NCBI RefSeq assembly: GCF_039534125.1
Contig: NZ_BAAAUV010000001.1
Coordinates: 372,001 to 436,000 of the forward strand
Reading direction: 5' to 3'
DNA length: 64,000 bases
Source: Actinocorallia longicatena
GTDB taxonomy: Bacteria > Actinomycetota > Actinomycetes > Streptosporangiales > Streptosporangiaceae
Shown here: piece after piece, positions 15,908-25,340 of the stretch
Layout of the letters: each line of letters begins with the position of its first letter
Numbering within the stretch: position 1 is the stretch's first letter
Position numbers and translations under genes: made by a program
Notes under the pieces: generated by a model
Told to the model about the DNA's origin: nothing
Seen by the model: the letters and a program-made list of their open reading frames with translations, nothing else
Databases searched by the model: none

Positions 15908-18900
15908 TCAGCCCGGTTCGCCCGCCCTCCGCCGCAGCCGGAGGGCGCCACCGGCCAGGACGAGCGCCCCGCCGAGGACGGCGACGGCCGTCGGCAGGAT
16001 CGTCGGGATGCCCAGGTAGGTGGTGATGCCCAGGATCCGGGACAGCCCCCAGGGCAGCAGTGCCATCTGGTCGTTCCACCAGGTGAGGCAGCGTTCCAGG
16101 CCGAGGCCCGCGACCAGGCTTCCGAGCAGGAGCAGCGGCACGCCGAGCGCCGTCAGCACCCCGCCGGCCGCGCGCCGCGCCCCCGCCCCGTAGGCGGTGC
16201 GCAGGACCAGGGCGGCGACCACGAAGACCCAGCAGAACGCGGCGAACGCCAGGCTGATGTAGACCGAACGTTCGCCCGGCCGGATCCAGAAGCCGTACCA
16301 GTAGCGTCCGGGGCCGCGCACCGACAGCGCCGCCAGCAGCAGCCCCACCCTGAGCAGCACGGCGCCGCCGACCGCCGCCGCGAGCGCGAACGGGTCCCGT
16401 CCCCGCACCAGCAGGCGCAGGACCAGGGCGAACAGCAGCCACGCGCCGAGCGTCGCCACGAGGTGGGCGACGGACAGGAACGCGGTGAGCACCGACCGCG
16501 ACGCCACCAGCAGCACGGCGGGCAGCAGCCACACCACGAGCCGGTCCGTCCGCCCCCCGGGCTCGACCCTTCCGGCGCTGAGCGGGCGGGTGAGGCCGAG
16601 CCAGAGCGCGCGCAGTCCCGCCGCGCCGGGCCGTCCGCCGATGAGCCGGTGGCCGGGGCCGCCGAACGCCAGGGCGAGCAGCAGCAGGGCCAGCAGGCCG
16701 CGGGCGAGCCAGGCCATGGCGAGGTCGCGGTCGGCGTGAGCGAGGCCGAGTTCGGCGGCGGTGAAGTTGTAGGCGGGCAGGGCGGTGTCGTGGCCGTAAC
16801 GGCTCCGGTGATCGGCGGCCGCGGTCCGGAAGTCCCCCTCGGCCGTCTTCCACGCGGTCTTCGCCGACGACGATCCGGTGGCCAGCCACTGGGCGTGCCG
16901 CAGGACCGTGGTGCGGTAGGCGGCCAGCGTGGTGAACAGGTTCCGCTCGTAGGCGGTGGCCGCGAGGAAGCGGTCGCGGGCGCCCGGGTCGCGCCAGGCC
17001 GCCGCGGGGGTGGCCTCGATCAGGCCGTGCATCCGCGTGACGAGGTCGGCGGCGCGGCCGCCGTCGGCGATCGCCTCGTCGATCCGGTCGCCCGTGACGT
17101 GCTGGACGACGTCGAGGGCGGCGCTGTCGCCGGTGGCGATGTCCCATTCGAAGATCCACATCATGGGCGGGGGTTCCAGGCCGAGCGCCTTGACCCTGGT
17201 GTCGGCGTAGGGGCCGATGTAGAGGCCCTTGGTGATCGCCTCACGGGACAGGGCGAGCGCCCGCCCGATCGCCTTGATCGTCCCGGGGTCGTCGGTGAAG
17301 GTCGCGCGGATCCAGTCGTCGGTGGCCGCCGCGACGTCGAGGCCGGGATCGGCGGCCAGGCGGCCGGTGAGGTAGACGTTGACGTCCCAGAGCTGCCAGA
17401 AACCCTCCCGAAGGTAGAGCGCCCGCGGCCCGGCGTAGAGCGGCCCGCCGTCCTGGGTCCAGTTCCACAGTCCGACGATGTTCGGGTTGGCGGCGAGGAA
17501 GGAGCGCAGGGCCTGCTGGTGCAGCGGGCCGAGGGCGTCGGGCAGGGAGCCGAAGCCCTCGAACTCGCGGCGCGACTGGAACTCCACGATCCGCTTGTGG
17601 GAGCCGCCGTCGAGCGTGGTGTTGAGGGGCAGGTGGCTGTAGAAGTCGCCGAGGGTGTACTTGGTCGAGACGATCAGGTGCGGGTCGTCGACGCCGTCCA
17701 GGGCCTCGGCGTAGGTGGCCGGGTTGGTGTGCAGGTCGCCGACCTCGCCGACGCCGACCGTCCAGCTCCGGAAGATCAGGTCCTTTCCGGCCGGGGAGAG
17801 CTCGGCCAGCAGCTCGGTGAGCATCGTGCGGACCTGGGCGGCGGTGGTGACCGCGATCTCCGAGGAGTAGTCCCAGCCGTCCAGCTTGTAGGTGCCGCCG
17901 CCCTCGCCGATCCGGACCATGAGGCCGTCGAGGTAGGGCACCGCGGCCAGCAGCTCGCTCAGGCCCGCGCGGTAGACGCGCCACAGGGCGGGGTCGGCGG
18001 CGTCGCGGTCGCCGAGCAGGGCCTTGAGCGGCGGCGAGAGGGCGAGCATGTCGGTCTGGAAGTAGATCCGCATGCCGAGGTCGTGGGCCTGGCGCCACAT
18101 CGGCTCGAACGCCCGGCGCAGGGCAAGCGCCCGGGCGGGGTGCGGGTCGCCCTCGGGGTAGACGGCGTGGCCGCCCTGGTAGCCGTCGAAGGTCAGGTAC
18201 TCCAGGAAGCCGGGGACGACGACGCCGTTGTAACCCTGGGCCAGGGAGTGGGTGACGAATTCGTGGAACTGGCCGGAGATCCGCGCGGCGGCCGCCGTGT
18301 CCACCCAGGGGGCGTCGGGGAGCAGGGCCGAGCCGACCAGGTCGGTGTTGAGGCCGTAGTCGGTGCCCGGGGCGAAACGGGCGGGGTCGGCGTCGAGGCC
18401 GACCGAGCCGTGGTCGACCAGCCGCAGCGGCAGCCGGGGCGTGACGGGCACGCCGTCCTGGCCGGCGGGGATCACGGCCGCTCCCGAGCGGATCCGGTCG
18501 GCCAGCGTGTAGAGGCCGCCTGCGGCGCCGGCCGGGCCCTCGGCGTCCAGGCGCAGGCCGTCGCCGTCCCGGCCGAGCCGGAAGGTCTCCGAGGCACCGG
18601 TTCCGCTCACCGCGACGGTCAGGCCCCGGCCGGAACCCGACTCCCTGATCGCCGGTGCGGCCGCTCCGCGGTCGCGCAGGGCGCTCGCGACGGCCCCGGC
18701 GGCGACGCGCACCCGCTCGGGCGTCCCCTCCGGCAGGACGATCGCCTCCAGCTTCGGCGGGGCGACGGCCGCGGCACCCGGCCCGGCCTCGGCCCGCTCG
18801 ACCGGGATCCGCGCGGGCTCCACGCTCAGCCCGAGCGCGGCCCCGACCTGCCCGGCCACGAGGCCGCCCAGAAGGAGCAGGACGACGGCCATGACCAGGG

Positions 18901-18937
18901 GAAACCAGGCCCGAAGACGGCCCGTTCTGCTCGACAT
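15908..18937 (-). CDS. Large membrane protein with extracellular glycoside-hydrolase-like region
   Basis: A 1009-residue protein with an N-terminal anchor (residues about 11-35). An extracellular region of roughly 680 residues follows, then about eight membrane helices from residue 720 to the end. The first extracellular part (60-160) resembles the N-terminal domain found before TIM-barrel hydrolases such as alpha-glucuronidases. The central part has barrel-like motifs: MRIYFQTDMLAL, LMVRIGEGGGTYKLDGWDYS, LIFRSWTVGVG, STKYTLGDFYSHLP and IVGLWNWTQDGG. These contain several acidic residues suited to catalysis, but none can be assigned. A GH67-like fold is a guess from motif order. It may trim or sense an envelope polysaccharide. 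ATG at 18937 directly precedes the anchor. Confidence 0.6.
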   Translation of the reverse strand: MSSRTGRLRAWFPLVMAVVLLLLGGLVAGQVGAALGLSVEPARIPVERAEAGPGAAAVAPPKLEAIVLPEGTPERVRVAAGAVASALRDRGAAAPAIRESGSGRGLTVAVSGTGASETFRLGRDGDGLRLDAEGPAGAAGGLYTLADRIRSGAAVIPAGQDGVPVTPRLPLRLVDHGSVGLDADPARFAPGTDYGLNTDLVGSALLPDAPWVDTAAAARISGQFHEFVTHSLAQGYNGVVVPGFLEYLTFDGYQGGHAVYPEGDPHPARALALRRAFEPMWRQAHDLGMRIYFQTDMLALSPPLKALLGDRDAADPALWRVYRAGLSELLAAVPYLDGLMVRIGEGGGTYKLDGWDYSSEIAVTTAAQVRTMLTELLAELSPAGKDLIFRSWTVGVGEVGDLHTNPATYAEALDGVDDPHLIVSTKYTLGDFYSHLPLNTTLDGGSHKRIVEFQSRREFEGFGSLPDALGPLHQQALRSFLAANPNIVGLWNWTQDGGPLYAGPRALYLREGFWQLWDVNVYLTGRLAADPGLDVAAATDDWIRATFTDDPGTIKAIGRALALSREAITKGLYIGPYADTRVKALGLEPPPMMWIFEWDIATGDSAALDVVQHVTGDRIDEAIADGGRAADLVTRMHGLIEATPAAAWRDPGARDRFLAATAYERNLFTTLAAYRTTVLRHAQWLATGSSSAKTAWKTAEGDFRTAAADHRSRYGHDTALPAYNFTAAELGLAHADRDLAMAWLARGLLALLLLALAFGGPGHRLIGGRPGAAGLRALWLGLTRPLSAGRVEPGGRTDRLVVWLLPAVLLVASRSVLTAFLSVAHLVATLGAWLLFALVLRLLVRGRDPFALAAAVGGAVLLRVGLLLAALSVRGPGRYWYGFWIRPGERSVYISLAFAAFCWVFVVAALVLRTAYGAGARRAAGGVLTALGVPLLLLGSLVAGLGLERCLTWWNDQMALLPWGLSRILGITTYLGIPTILPTAVAVLGGALVLAGGALRLRRRAGEPG

Positions 18938-19113
18938 CGGGACATCGTAGGGCCAACAACCCAAATCTGAACAGCGCTCATGTTCTTCTGAAGTGCCAGC
19001 CCAGGGCCAAGGCTCGGCCATGACCGGCGCTCCCCGCCGGAAGCACCGGGAGACGCCGGTAGCGTCCGGCCCATGCGTGGAACTTCCCGGACGGCCGCCG
19101 TCGGCGATGCGAG

Positions 19114-20361
19114 GTGCCGGTGACGATCCCGGAGATCGACTACGAGGCCGTGTTCCAGTCCAACCCCAGCGCGATCCTGCTCCTGACCAGGGAGTTCGAC
19201 ATCGCCGCCGCGAACCGCTCCTACGAGAGGATGACCGGCGCGGTCGGGGCGGAGATCATCGGCAGGAACCTGTACGAGGTCTTCCCCGGCGGAGCGGATC
19301 CGAAGAAGGCCCCGGGCCCGGCCCGGGTCCGCGCCTCGCTCGAACGGGTCCTGGCCACCGGCAGGCGCGACACCGTGGGGCTCCAGCGCTATGACGTCGA
19401 GCTGCCGGACCGGCCCGGGGTCTTCGAGCCCCGCTACTGGAGCGTCATCAACGCCCCCGTCTTCGACACCGACGGGCGGGTCGTGATGATCCTCCACCGG
19501 GTCATGGAGGTCACCGCGTTCCTCACCCAGCTCCGGCAGGCCCATGATCACGGCATCACGGCGACACCCGCCGAGGTCGAGGCGATGGAGGCCGAGTACT
19601 ACACCAGGGTCAGGGAGCTCCAGCAGGCCAACGAGCAGCTCAGGACGGCCCACGCCCTGGAGCGGGAGATCGCCGCCGCGCTCCGAGAGTCCGTCGAACG
19701 TCAGCAGCGTTTCGTCTCCGACGCCTCCCATGACCTGCGCAGTCCGCTGACCGGGCTCCAGACCCGCCTGGAGTTCGCCCTCCAGGACGCGAGCGACGAC
19801 CCGCAGCAGACGATCCGCTCGGCGCTCAAGGACGCCGAACGCCTCACCGAGATCGTCGCCGACCTGCTCGAACTGGCCCGGCTCGACGCCGCCACGCCCG
19901 TCTCCACCGAGAAGGTCGATCTCGCCGGCTTCGTCACCGAAGAGCTCGGCCGCCGGGTGTCCAGGGTGCCGGTCTCCCTCGATCTGGCCCGAGGAGTGAT
20001 CGTCGACGCTTCGCCCGTCCGGCTGGCACGGCTGCTCGGCAACCTCCTGGCCAACGCCGAACGGCACGCCTTCCACAGGATCGAGATCACCGTCGCAGCC
20101 GACGAGGACACCGCGATCCTCCAGGTCGCCGATGACGGCCCCGGCGTCCCGGCGGCCGACCGCGACCAGATCTTCGAGCGCTTCCACCGGCTGGACGAGG
20201 CCCGCCGCTCCGACCCCGGCGGCACCGGCCTCGGCCTGCCCATCGCCCGGGAGATCGCCCGCGCCCACGGCGGCCGCCTCCTGCTCACCGACCGGGAGGG
20301 CGGGGCCTGCTTCGTCCTCCGGCTCCCCCGTTCCGTCTCTACCGGTGGAGACTCAGGGTGA
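19114..20361 (+). CDS. Soluble PAS-domain histidine kinase (orphan)
   Basis: A 415-residue sensor kinase without membrane helices. It has a PAS domain at about 9-125 (NPSAILLLTREFDIAAANRSY), a coiled-coil linker around 150-195, and a HisKA domain with phospho-acceptor His206 in SDASHDLRSPL. The HATPase domain has NLLANAERHA, DDGPGVP and GTGLGLPIAREI. It starts at GTG 19114. No response regulator is adjacent, so its partner lies elsewhere. A cytoplasmic signal is likely. It converges on and overlaps by 23 bases the saccharopine-dehydrogenase-like gene. Confidence 0.87.
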   Translation: MPVTIPEIDYEAVFQSNPSAILLLTREFDIAAANRSYERMTGAVGAEIIGRNLYEVFPGGADPKKAPGPARVRASLERVLATGRRDTVGLQRYDVELPDRPGVFEPRYWSVINAPVFDTDGRVVMILHRVMEVTAFLTQLRQAHDHGITATPAEVEAMEAEYYTRVRELQQANEQLRTAHALEREIAAALRESVERQQRFVSDASHDLRSPLTGLQTRLEFALQDASDDPQQTIRSALKDAERLTEIVADLLELARLDAATPVSTEKVDLAGFVTEELGRRVSRVPVSLDLARGVIVDASPVRLARLLGNLLANAERHAFHRIEITVAADEDTAILQVADDGPGVPAADRDQIFERFHRLDEARRSDPGGTGLGLPIAREIARAHGGRLLLTDREGGACFVLRLPRSVSTGGDSG

Positions 20362-21370
20362 TGTGCGGGGACAGGGCGGCGAGGAAGCCGGGGGCGTCGA
20401 AGAGCGCACCGGCGGAGGCGACGCCCGTGGCCTTGGCCTGACCGGTGAGCAGACGGTGGACCGCCTCCACCACGAGCGGCGCGCTGACGGCGTAGATGTC
20501 GCGGCCGGTCGCGGACGCCCGCCGCTCCTCGCCGCCGGAGCGCACGAGGACGTCGACGACGAAGAGCTGATCCGACCTTCCGCGCTCGTCGGCCGCGGCC
20601 GGGGCGGGGGTGTCCGCCGAGGCCAGCTCGGCCGCCGCCGTCACGGTCATGTAGGTGCTGACCTCGGGAACGTCCAGATGGCTGGGGACGGTGACGATGT
20701 CGGCCATGGAGAACTCGCCGATCACGGGCCGGGTGCCCATCGGGCCGGGGAAGGTCCACTCGAGGGTGGGCGGGGCGTCGTCGCGGTACTCCAGCCGTCC
20801 GCCGCTGTAGCGGACACGGCGGCCGTCCCTGCGCCGCCGGGAGACCGCGCCCGCGGCGCGGGTCCCGGCCGTGGGGTGCCAGCCGCTCAGGCCGTAGGCG
20901 ATGTGCGCCTCTCCGGCCCGCGTCCAGTCCCCCATCGCGGCGGTGACCAGCAGGTCGCCGAGCCCTCCGTAGAAGGCCATGGCGGGGAGCACCGCGATCC
21001 CGGCGTCCTCGGCGCGGCCGGCGAAGTGCGCGAAGGTGTCGAGGTTGGCCTCGATCTCCGCCGCGACGTCGAGGTAGGGGACGCCCGCGCGCAGGGCCGC
21101 CTCGATCAGCGGGGCGGCGGTCGTGGCGAAGGGGCCCGCGCAGTTGACGACGGCGTCGGCGCCCGCCAGCGCGCGGTCCAGCGCGGCGGCGTCGCCGACC
21201 GCGGCGGGCCGGATCTCGAGGCCGGGATGCGAGGCCGCGAGGGTGCGCAGCGCGGTCTCGTCGCGGCCGGACAGGATCGGGACGAACCCCCGGTCGAGCA
21301 GTTCGGCCACGACGAAGCGCCCGGTGTGCCCGTAGGCCCCGTAGACCGTCACCGTGTGGGTCTTCTCCAT
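20339..21370 (-). CDS. Saccharopine dehydrogenase-like NAD(P)-binding oxidoreductase
   Basis: A 343-residue protein with N-terminal Rossmann motif VTVYGAYGHTGRFVVAEL and VVNCAGPFATTAAPLIEAAL, typical of the short saccharopine dehydrogenase-like family, which includes trans-acting enoyl reductases. The C-terminal domain is divergent and the substrate unknown. Start: ATG 21370 with GAGGGGGA upstream. It is divergent from an AraC/GATase regulator, 95 bases away, which may control it. Confidence 0.8.
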   Translation of the reverse strand: MEKTHTVTVYGAYGHTGRFVVAELLDRGFVPILSGRDETALRTLAASHPGLEIRPAAVGDAAALDRALAGADAVVNCAGPFATTAAPLIEAALRAGVPYLDVAAEIEANLDTFAHFAGRAEDAGIAVLPAMAFYGGLGDLLVTAAMGDWTRAGEAHIAYGLSGWHPTAGTRAAGAVSRRRRDGRRVRYSGGRLEYRDDAPPTLEWTFPGPMGTRPVIGEFSMADIVTVPSHLDVPEVSTYMTVTAAAELASADTPAPAAADERGRSDQLFVVDVLVRSGGEERRASATGRDIYAVSAPLVVEAVHRLLTGQAKATGVASAGALFDAPGFLAALSPHITLSLHR

Positions 21371-21465
21371 CAGGTCCCCCTCAGATCGTTCCGCTCCGTT
21401 CATCTTTCCGGCCCGCGGTGACGGCCACGAGTGGCGAGAACGCCGATATCCGTACACTTTCGGAC

Positions 21466-22413
21466 ATGAACGTCGTCGCGGTGGTCGTCACGGAGGGGAT
21501 GCTTCCGTTCGAGCTCTCCCTGGCGTGCGAGGTCTTCGGTTCCGGTCCCCCGGGGCTGGGCGAGCCCTGGTACGACCTCGTCCTCTGCGGCCCGGCCCCG
21601 GTGCGGGCCGGACGCTTCACGCTGGAACCCGACCACGGCTTCGACCGGCTGCGCGACGCCGGGACGGTGATCGTCCCCGGGTGGGCCGACATCGACGAGG
21701 AGCCGCCCGCCGGCCTGGTCGAGGCGGTGCGCGGCGCCCACGAGGCGGGGGCGCGGGTGGCCTCGCTGTGCACGGGCGCGTTCGTGCTGGCCGCCGCGGG
21801 CCTCCTGGACGGCCGCCGCGCGACCACCCACTGGGCCCACGCCCGGGCCCTGGCCGAGCGCCATCCGCTGGTGGACGTCGATCCGGACGTCCTCTACGTG
21901 GACGAGGGCAGCATCCTGACCTCGGCGGGGAAGGCCGCCGCGATGGATCTCTGCCTGCATCTGGTCCGTCTGGACCGCGGCTCCGCGATCGCCAACACGG
22001 CGGCCCGCCGCCTGGTCGTCCCGCCGCACCGGGCGGGAGGCCAGGCCCAGTTCATCACCGCGCCGGTGCCCGACCGCGACGACCATCCGCTCGCCGACCT
22101 GCTCCCCTGGGCGATCGAGCGCCTCGGCCACCCGCTGACGGTCGAGGACCTGGCCCGCCGGGCGAACATGAGCTCACGCAACCTCGCCCGCCGCTTCCGT
22201 GCGGTCACGGGCACCACCCCCTTGCGGTGGCTGCTCGACCAGCGGATCCGCCATGCCCAGGAGCTCCTGGAGTCGACCGGCGACAGCGTCGAGTCCATCG
22301 CCGCCGCCACCGGCCTCGGCACCGCGACGACCCTGCGCCGCCACTTCAACCGCACTCTCGGCGTCCCGCCCGACACCTACCGCCATACCTTCCGCGGGAC
22401 CCGTCCTACCTGA
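21466..22413 (+). CDS. AraC-type regulator with GATase1/DJ-1-like N-terminal domain
   Basis: A 315-residue FtrA-like regulator. Residues 1-190 form a class I glutamine-amidotransferase/DJ-1-like domain with the nucleophile-elbow sequence SLCTGAFVLAAAGLLDGR and the THWAH motif. Residues about 215-310 hold two AraC helix-turn-helices (VEDLARRANMSSRNLARRF and VESIAAATGLGTATTLRRHF). The amidotransferase-like domain usually senses a small molecule. ATG 21466 starts the first beta strand. It is divergent from the saccharopine-dehydrogenase-like gene. Confidence 0.86.
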   Translation: MNVVAVVVTEGMLPFELSLACEVFGSGPPGLGEPWYDLVLCGPAPVRAGRFTLEPDHGFDRLRDAGTVIVPGWADIDEEPPAGLVEAVRGAHEAGARVASLCTGAFVLAAAGLLDGRRATTHWAHARALAERHPLVDVDPDVLYVDEGSILTSAGKAAAMDLCLHLVRLDRGSAIANTAARRLVVPPHRAGGQAQFITAPVPDRDDHPLADLLPWAIERLGHPLTVEDLARRANMSSRNLARRFRAVTGTTPLRWLLDQRIRHAQELLESTGDSVESIAAATGLGTATTLRRHFNRTLGVPPDTYRHTFRGTRPT

Positions 22414-22481
22414 CGGGGAAGCCGAGCGGTCCGTCCCGAAACGCGCTTGCGGATGGGCGGGACACTGCGGACACTCGAAGA

Positions 22482-23234
22482 ATGTCCAAGGTCCTCGCCG
22501 TGGTCTGCCTGGTGGCCGGTGCCATCATCACGGTGGCCGGGTTCACCGGGCTCGTGCGCGCCGCCCAGGACGCCCACGGCTACGAGCACGCGCCCGCCTG
22601 CGGGACCGCGGCGGCAGCAGCCGCGCCGGAGAAGAACTGTGTGCTCACTCTGTCCGGCGTCGTCGTGGCCCGGCGGACCTTCCAGGAGACCAAGACCGAT
22701 CCGAACCCGGCCCCCGCGCCGTTCCCGCAGCAGCCCGCGATCCCGCCCCCCGCACCGCCGGTGCCTCAGTACCGCCTGCTCCCCGCCGCGGCGGCCGAGC
22801 GGGTGCTGGCGGCGCGCGAGAGCGTCACCGTGCACGAGATCCGGGTCTGGCTGCTCGACACCACCATCCGGAAGTTCCGGGTGTCCACCGAGCTCTACGA
22901 CCTGTCCGCCCCCGGCACCCCGGTGACGGTCGACCTGTGGCGCGACCACCCGCTGATGATCACCGTCGACGAGCTGAGCCTGAAGCTGCCGCCGCCCGAG
23001 CAGTACCACCTCGACCGCTTGACGATGATCTGGGCGGGCTTCGTGCTGCTCGCCTGCGCCGTCTATCTCAAGCTCGACTTCCTCGGCCCCTTCCCCAACC
23101 GGCGGTACCCCCACTACCGTCGCGAGTTCTTCCTGGAGGCCGTCTCCCACCTGGCCATCGTCATGTGCGGCGCCGTCCTCGCGGTCTACTTCGTGAGCAT
23201 CGTCGTCTCCATCCTGTTCGCCGTCATCTTCTGA
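22482..23234 (+). CDS. Membrane protein of unknown function
   Basis: A 250-residue protein with a signal-anchor helix at residues 4-24, an extracytoplasmic domain with two cysteines (ACGTAA, KNCVLT) and a proline-rich linker (PAPAPFPQQPAIPPPAPPVP). Two C-terminal helices lie at about 185-200 and 223-248. No family is recognised. ATG at 22482 follows GAAG. It sits 68 bases after the AraC gene and converges on the MscS gene. Confidence 0.65.
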   Translation: MSKVLAVVCLVAGAIITVAGFTGLVRAAQDAHGYEHAPACGTAAAAAAPEKNCVLTLSGVVVARRTFQETKTDPNPAPAPFPQQPAIPPPAPPVPQYRLLPAAAAERVLAARESVTVHEIRVWLLDTTIRKFRVSTELYDLSAPGTPVTVDLWRDHPLMITVDELSLKLPPPEQYHLDRLTMIWAGFVLLACAVYLKLDFLGPFPNRRYPHYRREFFLEAVSHLAIVMCGAVLAVYFVSIVVSILFAVIF

Positions 23235-23259
23235 GCCGGGACTTCTGAGCCCGGACGCC

Positions 23260-24291
23260 TCAGGGCGTGAGGGCGTCGGCCCGCAGCGAGGGCAGCGACT
23301 CGGGATGGTGCTCGCGCAGATAAGCGATGAGGTGCTCGCGGACGTCGCAGCGCAGGTCGAAGGAGCTGGCCGAGTCGTGGGCGCTCATCAGGGCGCGGAG
23401 CTGGACGAGGCCGTTGGGGAGGACCTCGGTGACCTGGAGGGTCCAGTCGACGCGGTCCCACAGCGGGTGCTCCTGGAGATAGGCGTAGAGGACCTTGCGG
23501 AGCTCGGGGACGGGGACCGACCAGTCGACGTGCAGGAACACCGAGCCGATGATGCGGCTGCCGTGCCGGGTCCAGTTCTCGAACGGGCTCTCCGTGAAGT
23601 AGGAGACCGGGAGGATCAGGCGGCGGTCGTCCCAGACCTTGACGACCACGTACGACAGGGTGAGCTCCTCGACCCGGCCCCACTCCCCCTCGACCACGAC
23701 CACGTCGTCCAGGCGCAGCGCGTCGCTGAAGGCGATCTGCAGACCGGCGAAGAGGTTGCCGATCGACGGCCGGGCGGCGATGCCGACGACCAGTCCCGCG
23801 ACGCCCGCCGAGGCGAGCAGCCCCGCGCCCAGCGCCCGCACCTGCGGGAAGGTGAACAGCGCCGTGCCGAGAGCGACGATCACCACCACGACGGCCAGGA
23901 TCCTGCGGACCAGCATCATCTGGGTCCTCGCCCGGCGGGCGCGGACGTTCCGCGCGCCCTCCACCCGGGTCAGCCGGTTCAGCGCCGGGTCGGTCACCGC
24001 GAAGGAGATCCTCAGCAGCAGCCAGGTGACCGCCCCGATGGCGGCGATCCGCAGGACGTGCTCGACGGCGTTCTCCATCCCGCCGTCGAGCAGCCGGTAG
24101 GGCATGGCGGCGTTCGCGCTGGCCACGACGGCGGTGACGAACGCCGGGGCCGCGCAGCCCGGCGCCGTGGCCCGCACTCCCGGCCGCCCGCGCGACAACC
24201 GCCCCGCGAGCAGCCGCCGGCCGCCCTCCACCACCGTGACGGCCACCGTCACCGAACCGACCAGCAAGATCCACGCCCACAAAGCGGACAC
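23260..24291 (-). CDS. MscS-family mechanosensitive ion channel
   Basis: A 343-residue small-conductance mechanosensitive channel. There are four hydrophobic segments. The pore-lining TM3 region reads LGAGLLASAGVAGLVVGIAARPSIGNL over residues 153-179, the Ala/Gly-rich family hallmark. A beta domain follows with FSDALRLDDVVVVEGEWGRVEEL. The cytoplasmic vestibule is shorter than that of E. coli MscS. It would release solutes on hypo-osmotic shock. Confidence 0.9.
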   Translation of the reverse strand: MSALWAWILLVGSVTVAVTVVEGGRRLLAGRLSRGRPGVRATAPGCAAPAFVTAVVASANAAMPYRLLDGGMENAVEHVLRIAAIGAVTWLLLRISFAVTDPALNRLTRVEGARNVRARRARTQMMLVRRILAVVVVIVALGTALFTFPQVRALGAGLLASAGVAGLVVGIAARPSIGNLFAGLQIAFSDALRLDDVVVVEGEWGRVEELTLSYVVVKVWDDRRLILPVSYFTESPFENWTRHGSRIIGSVFLHVDWSVPVPELRKVLYAYLQEHPLWDRVDWTLQVTEVLPNGLVQLRALMSAHDSASSFDLRCDVREHLIAYLREHHPESLPSLRADALTP

Positions 24292-24318
24292 CCGACGTCA
24301 ACTCCCTACAGTCCCACC

Positions 24319-24339
24319 AGCACTTTCCCTCCCAGTGCT
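24319..24339. repeat. Short inverted repeat upstream of the MscS gene
   Basis: AGCACT at 24319-24324 is repeated in inverted form as AGTGCT at 24334-24339 around a 9-base loop. It lies between the SDR stop (24398) and the MscS start (24291) on the same strand. It could be a weak terminator or an operator. Confidence 0.3.
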
Positions 24340-24397
24340 ATCCGCCTGTGCCCGCGCCGAACGAGACCTGGGTCACCCCGCTGCCGATCCGTGGCGC

Positions 24398-25165
24398 TCA
24401 CCACGGCACGGGACCGTCCTCGGCGAAGAACCCCGCGGTCGGACCGCCGGCCGGAAGGGTGGCCAGCCGCACGGCGACGACGGCGCCCTGGGCGACCGTG
24501 AGGAATCCGGTGTGGTCGTTGCTGTCGGTGCCGACGAAGCCGGGCGCGGCCGCGTTGACGAGGATGCCGTCCTTGCGCAGCTCGTTGGCGTAGTTGACGG
24601 TCACCGCGTTCAGCGCGGCCTTGGACGGCGAGTAGGCCGCCGACGGCAGCAGCCCCGCGAGGGGACCGTCCGGATCACAGGCGAGGGTCAGCGACGCCGC
24701 GTGGCTGCTCACGTTGACGATCCTCGCCTCCGCCGACCGGCGCAGCAGCGGCAGCATCGCGTTCGTCACCGCGATCACCCCGAAGACGTTGGTCTCGAAC
24801 ACCCGCCGCACCATCTCCAGATCGACGGAGCTGGGGACCTGGTCGAAGGCGTCCGCGGGCGAGATCCGCCCCGACCCGGTGATCCCGGCGTTGTTGACCA
24901 GGACGTCCAGCCTTCCGAACCGCTCCCCCACGGCTTCGGCGGCGTCCCGGACGCTCCCCGCGTCGGTGACGTCGAGCCCGATCGCGTGGGCGTCGCCCCC
25001 GCCCGCCCTGACGGCGGCGCCCGCCTCCTCCCCGAGCCGCGGATCCCGCGCCCCGACCAGCACCGTCATCCCCAGCCCGGCCAGCTGCTCCGCGATCCCG
25101 CGCCCGATCCCCTTGTTCGCCCCGGTGACCAGCGCGATCTTCCGTCCTGCGGTGAGCTCGCTCAT
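24398..25165 (-). CDS. Short-chain dehydrogenase/reductase (SDR)
   Basis: A 255-residue classical SDR with TGANKGIGRGIAEQL (TGxxxGxG) at about 14-28, NNAGITG, a catalytic serine region VNVSSHAAS and YSPSKAALNAVT (Tyr-x3-Lys). The sequence resembles plant-type carbonyl reductase-like SDRs (salutaridine/menthone reductase group). Its substrate is unknown. It is preceded by a 311-base region with strong hairpins and an operator-like palindrome. Confidence 0.87.
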   Translation of the reverse strand: MSELTAGRKIALVTGANKGIGRGIAEQLAGLGMTVLVGARDPRLGEEAGAAVRAGGGDAHAIGLDVTDAGSVRDAAEAVGERFGRLDVLVNNAGITGSGRISPADAFDQVPSSVDLEMVRRVFETNVFGVIAVTNAMLPLLRRSAEARIVNVSSHAASLTLACDPDGPLAGLLPSAAYSPSKAALNAVTVNYANELRKDGILVNAAAPGFVGTDSNDHTGFLTVAQGAVVAVRLATLPAGGPTAGFFAEDGPVPW

Positions 25166-25274
25166 GTCCGTCCCTCACGGTGAAGGGGGTCCCTCTTCCG
25201 GGACCCGCTCTTCACCCCGAGACGACGCGGTCCACGGCTTTGTGACACCTTCGCGAAAATCTTCCGGGAAAGGG

Positions 25275-25311
25275 GCGAGCCCGCCGAGACGGGGGCTCGC
25301 GGCGGGCTCGC
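25275..25311 (-). terminator. Strong hairpin, probable terminator of the two-component operon
   Basis: GCGAGCCCGCCG (25275-25286) pairs perfectly with CGGCGGGCTCGC (25300-25311) around a 13-base loop. It follows the response-regulator gene by about 165 bases on its strand. There is no U tract, as usual for G/C-rich actinomycete terminators. Confidence 0.5.
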
Positions 25312-25313
25312 GG

Positions 25314-25340
25314 GTGCTGCCGACGGGGGCACGGCAGCAC
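25314..25340 (-). terminator. Second hairpin in tandem
   Basis: GTGCTGCCG (25314-25322) pairs perfectly with CGGCAGCAC (25332-25340) around nine bases, two bases away from the preceding hairpin. The pair may act as a tandem terminator or belong to an untranslated RNA. Confidence 0.45.

Noticed and set aside
16463..18970. An 835-codon open frame on the plus strand
   Set aside because: It is antisense to the 1009-residue membrane protein, has low-complexity Gly/Val/Arg/Asp composition and no recognisable domain; long antisense frames are expected at this G/C content.
18969..18985. GAACA-N7-TGTTC repeat between the large membrane protein and the PAS kinase
   Set aside because: Short arms and no linked regulator; not enough to call an operator.
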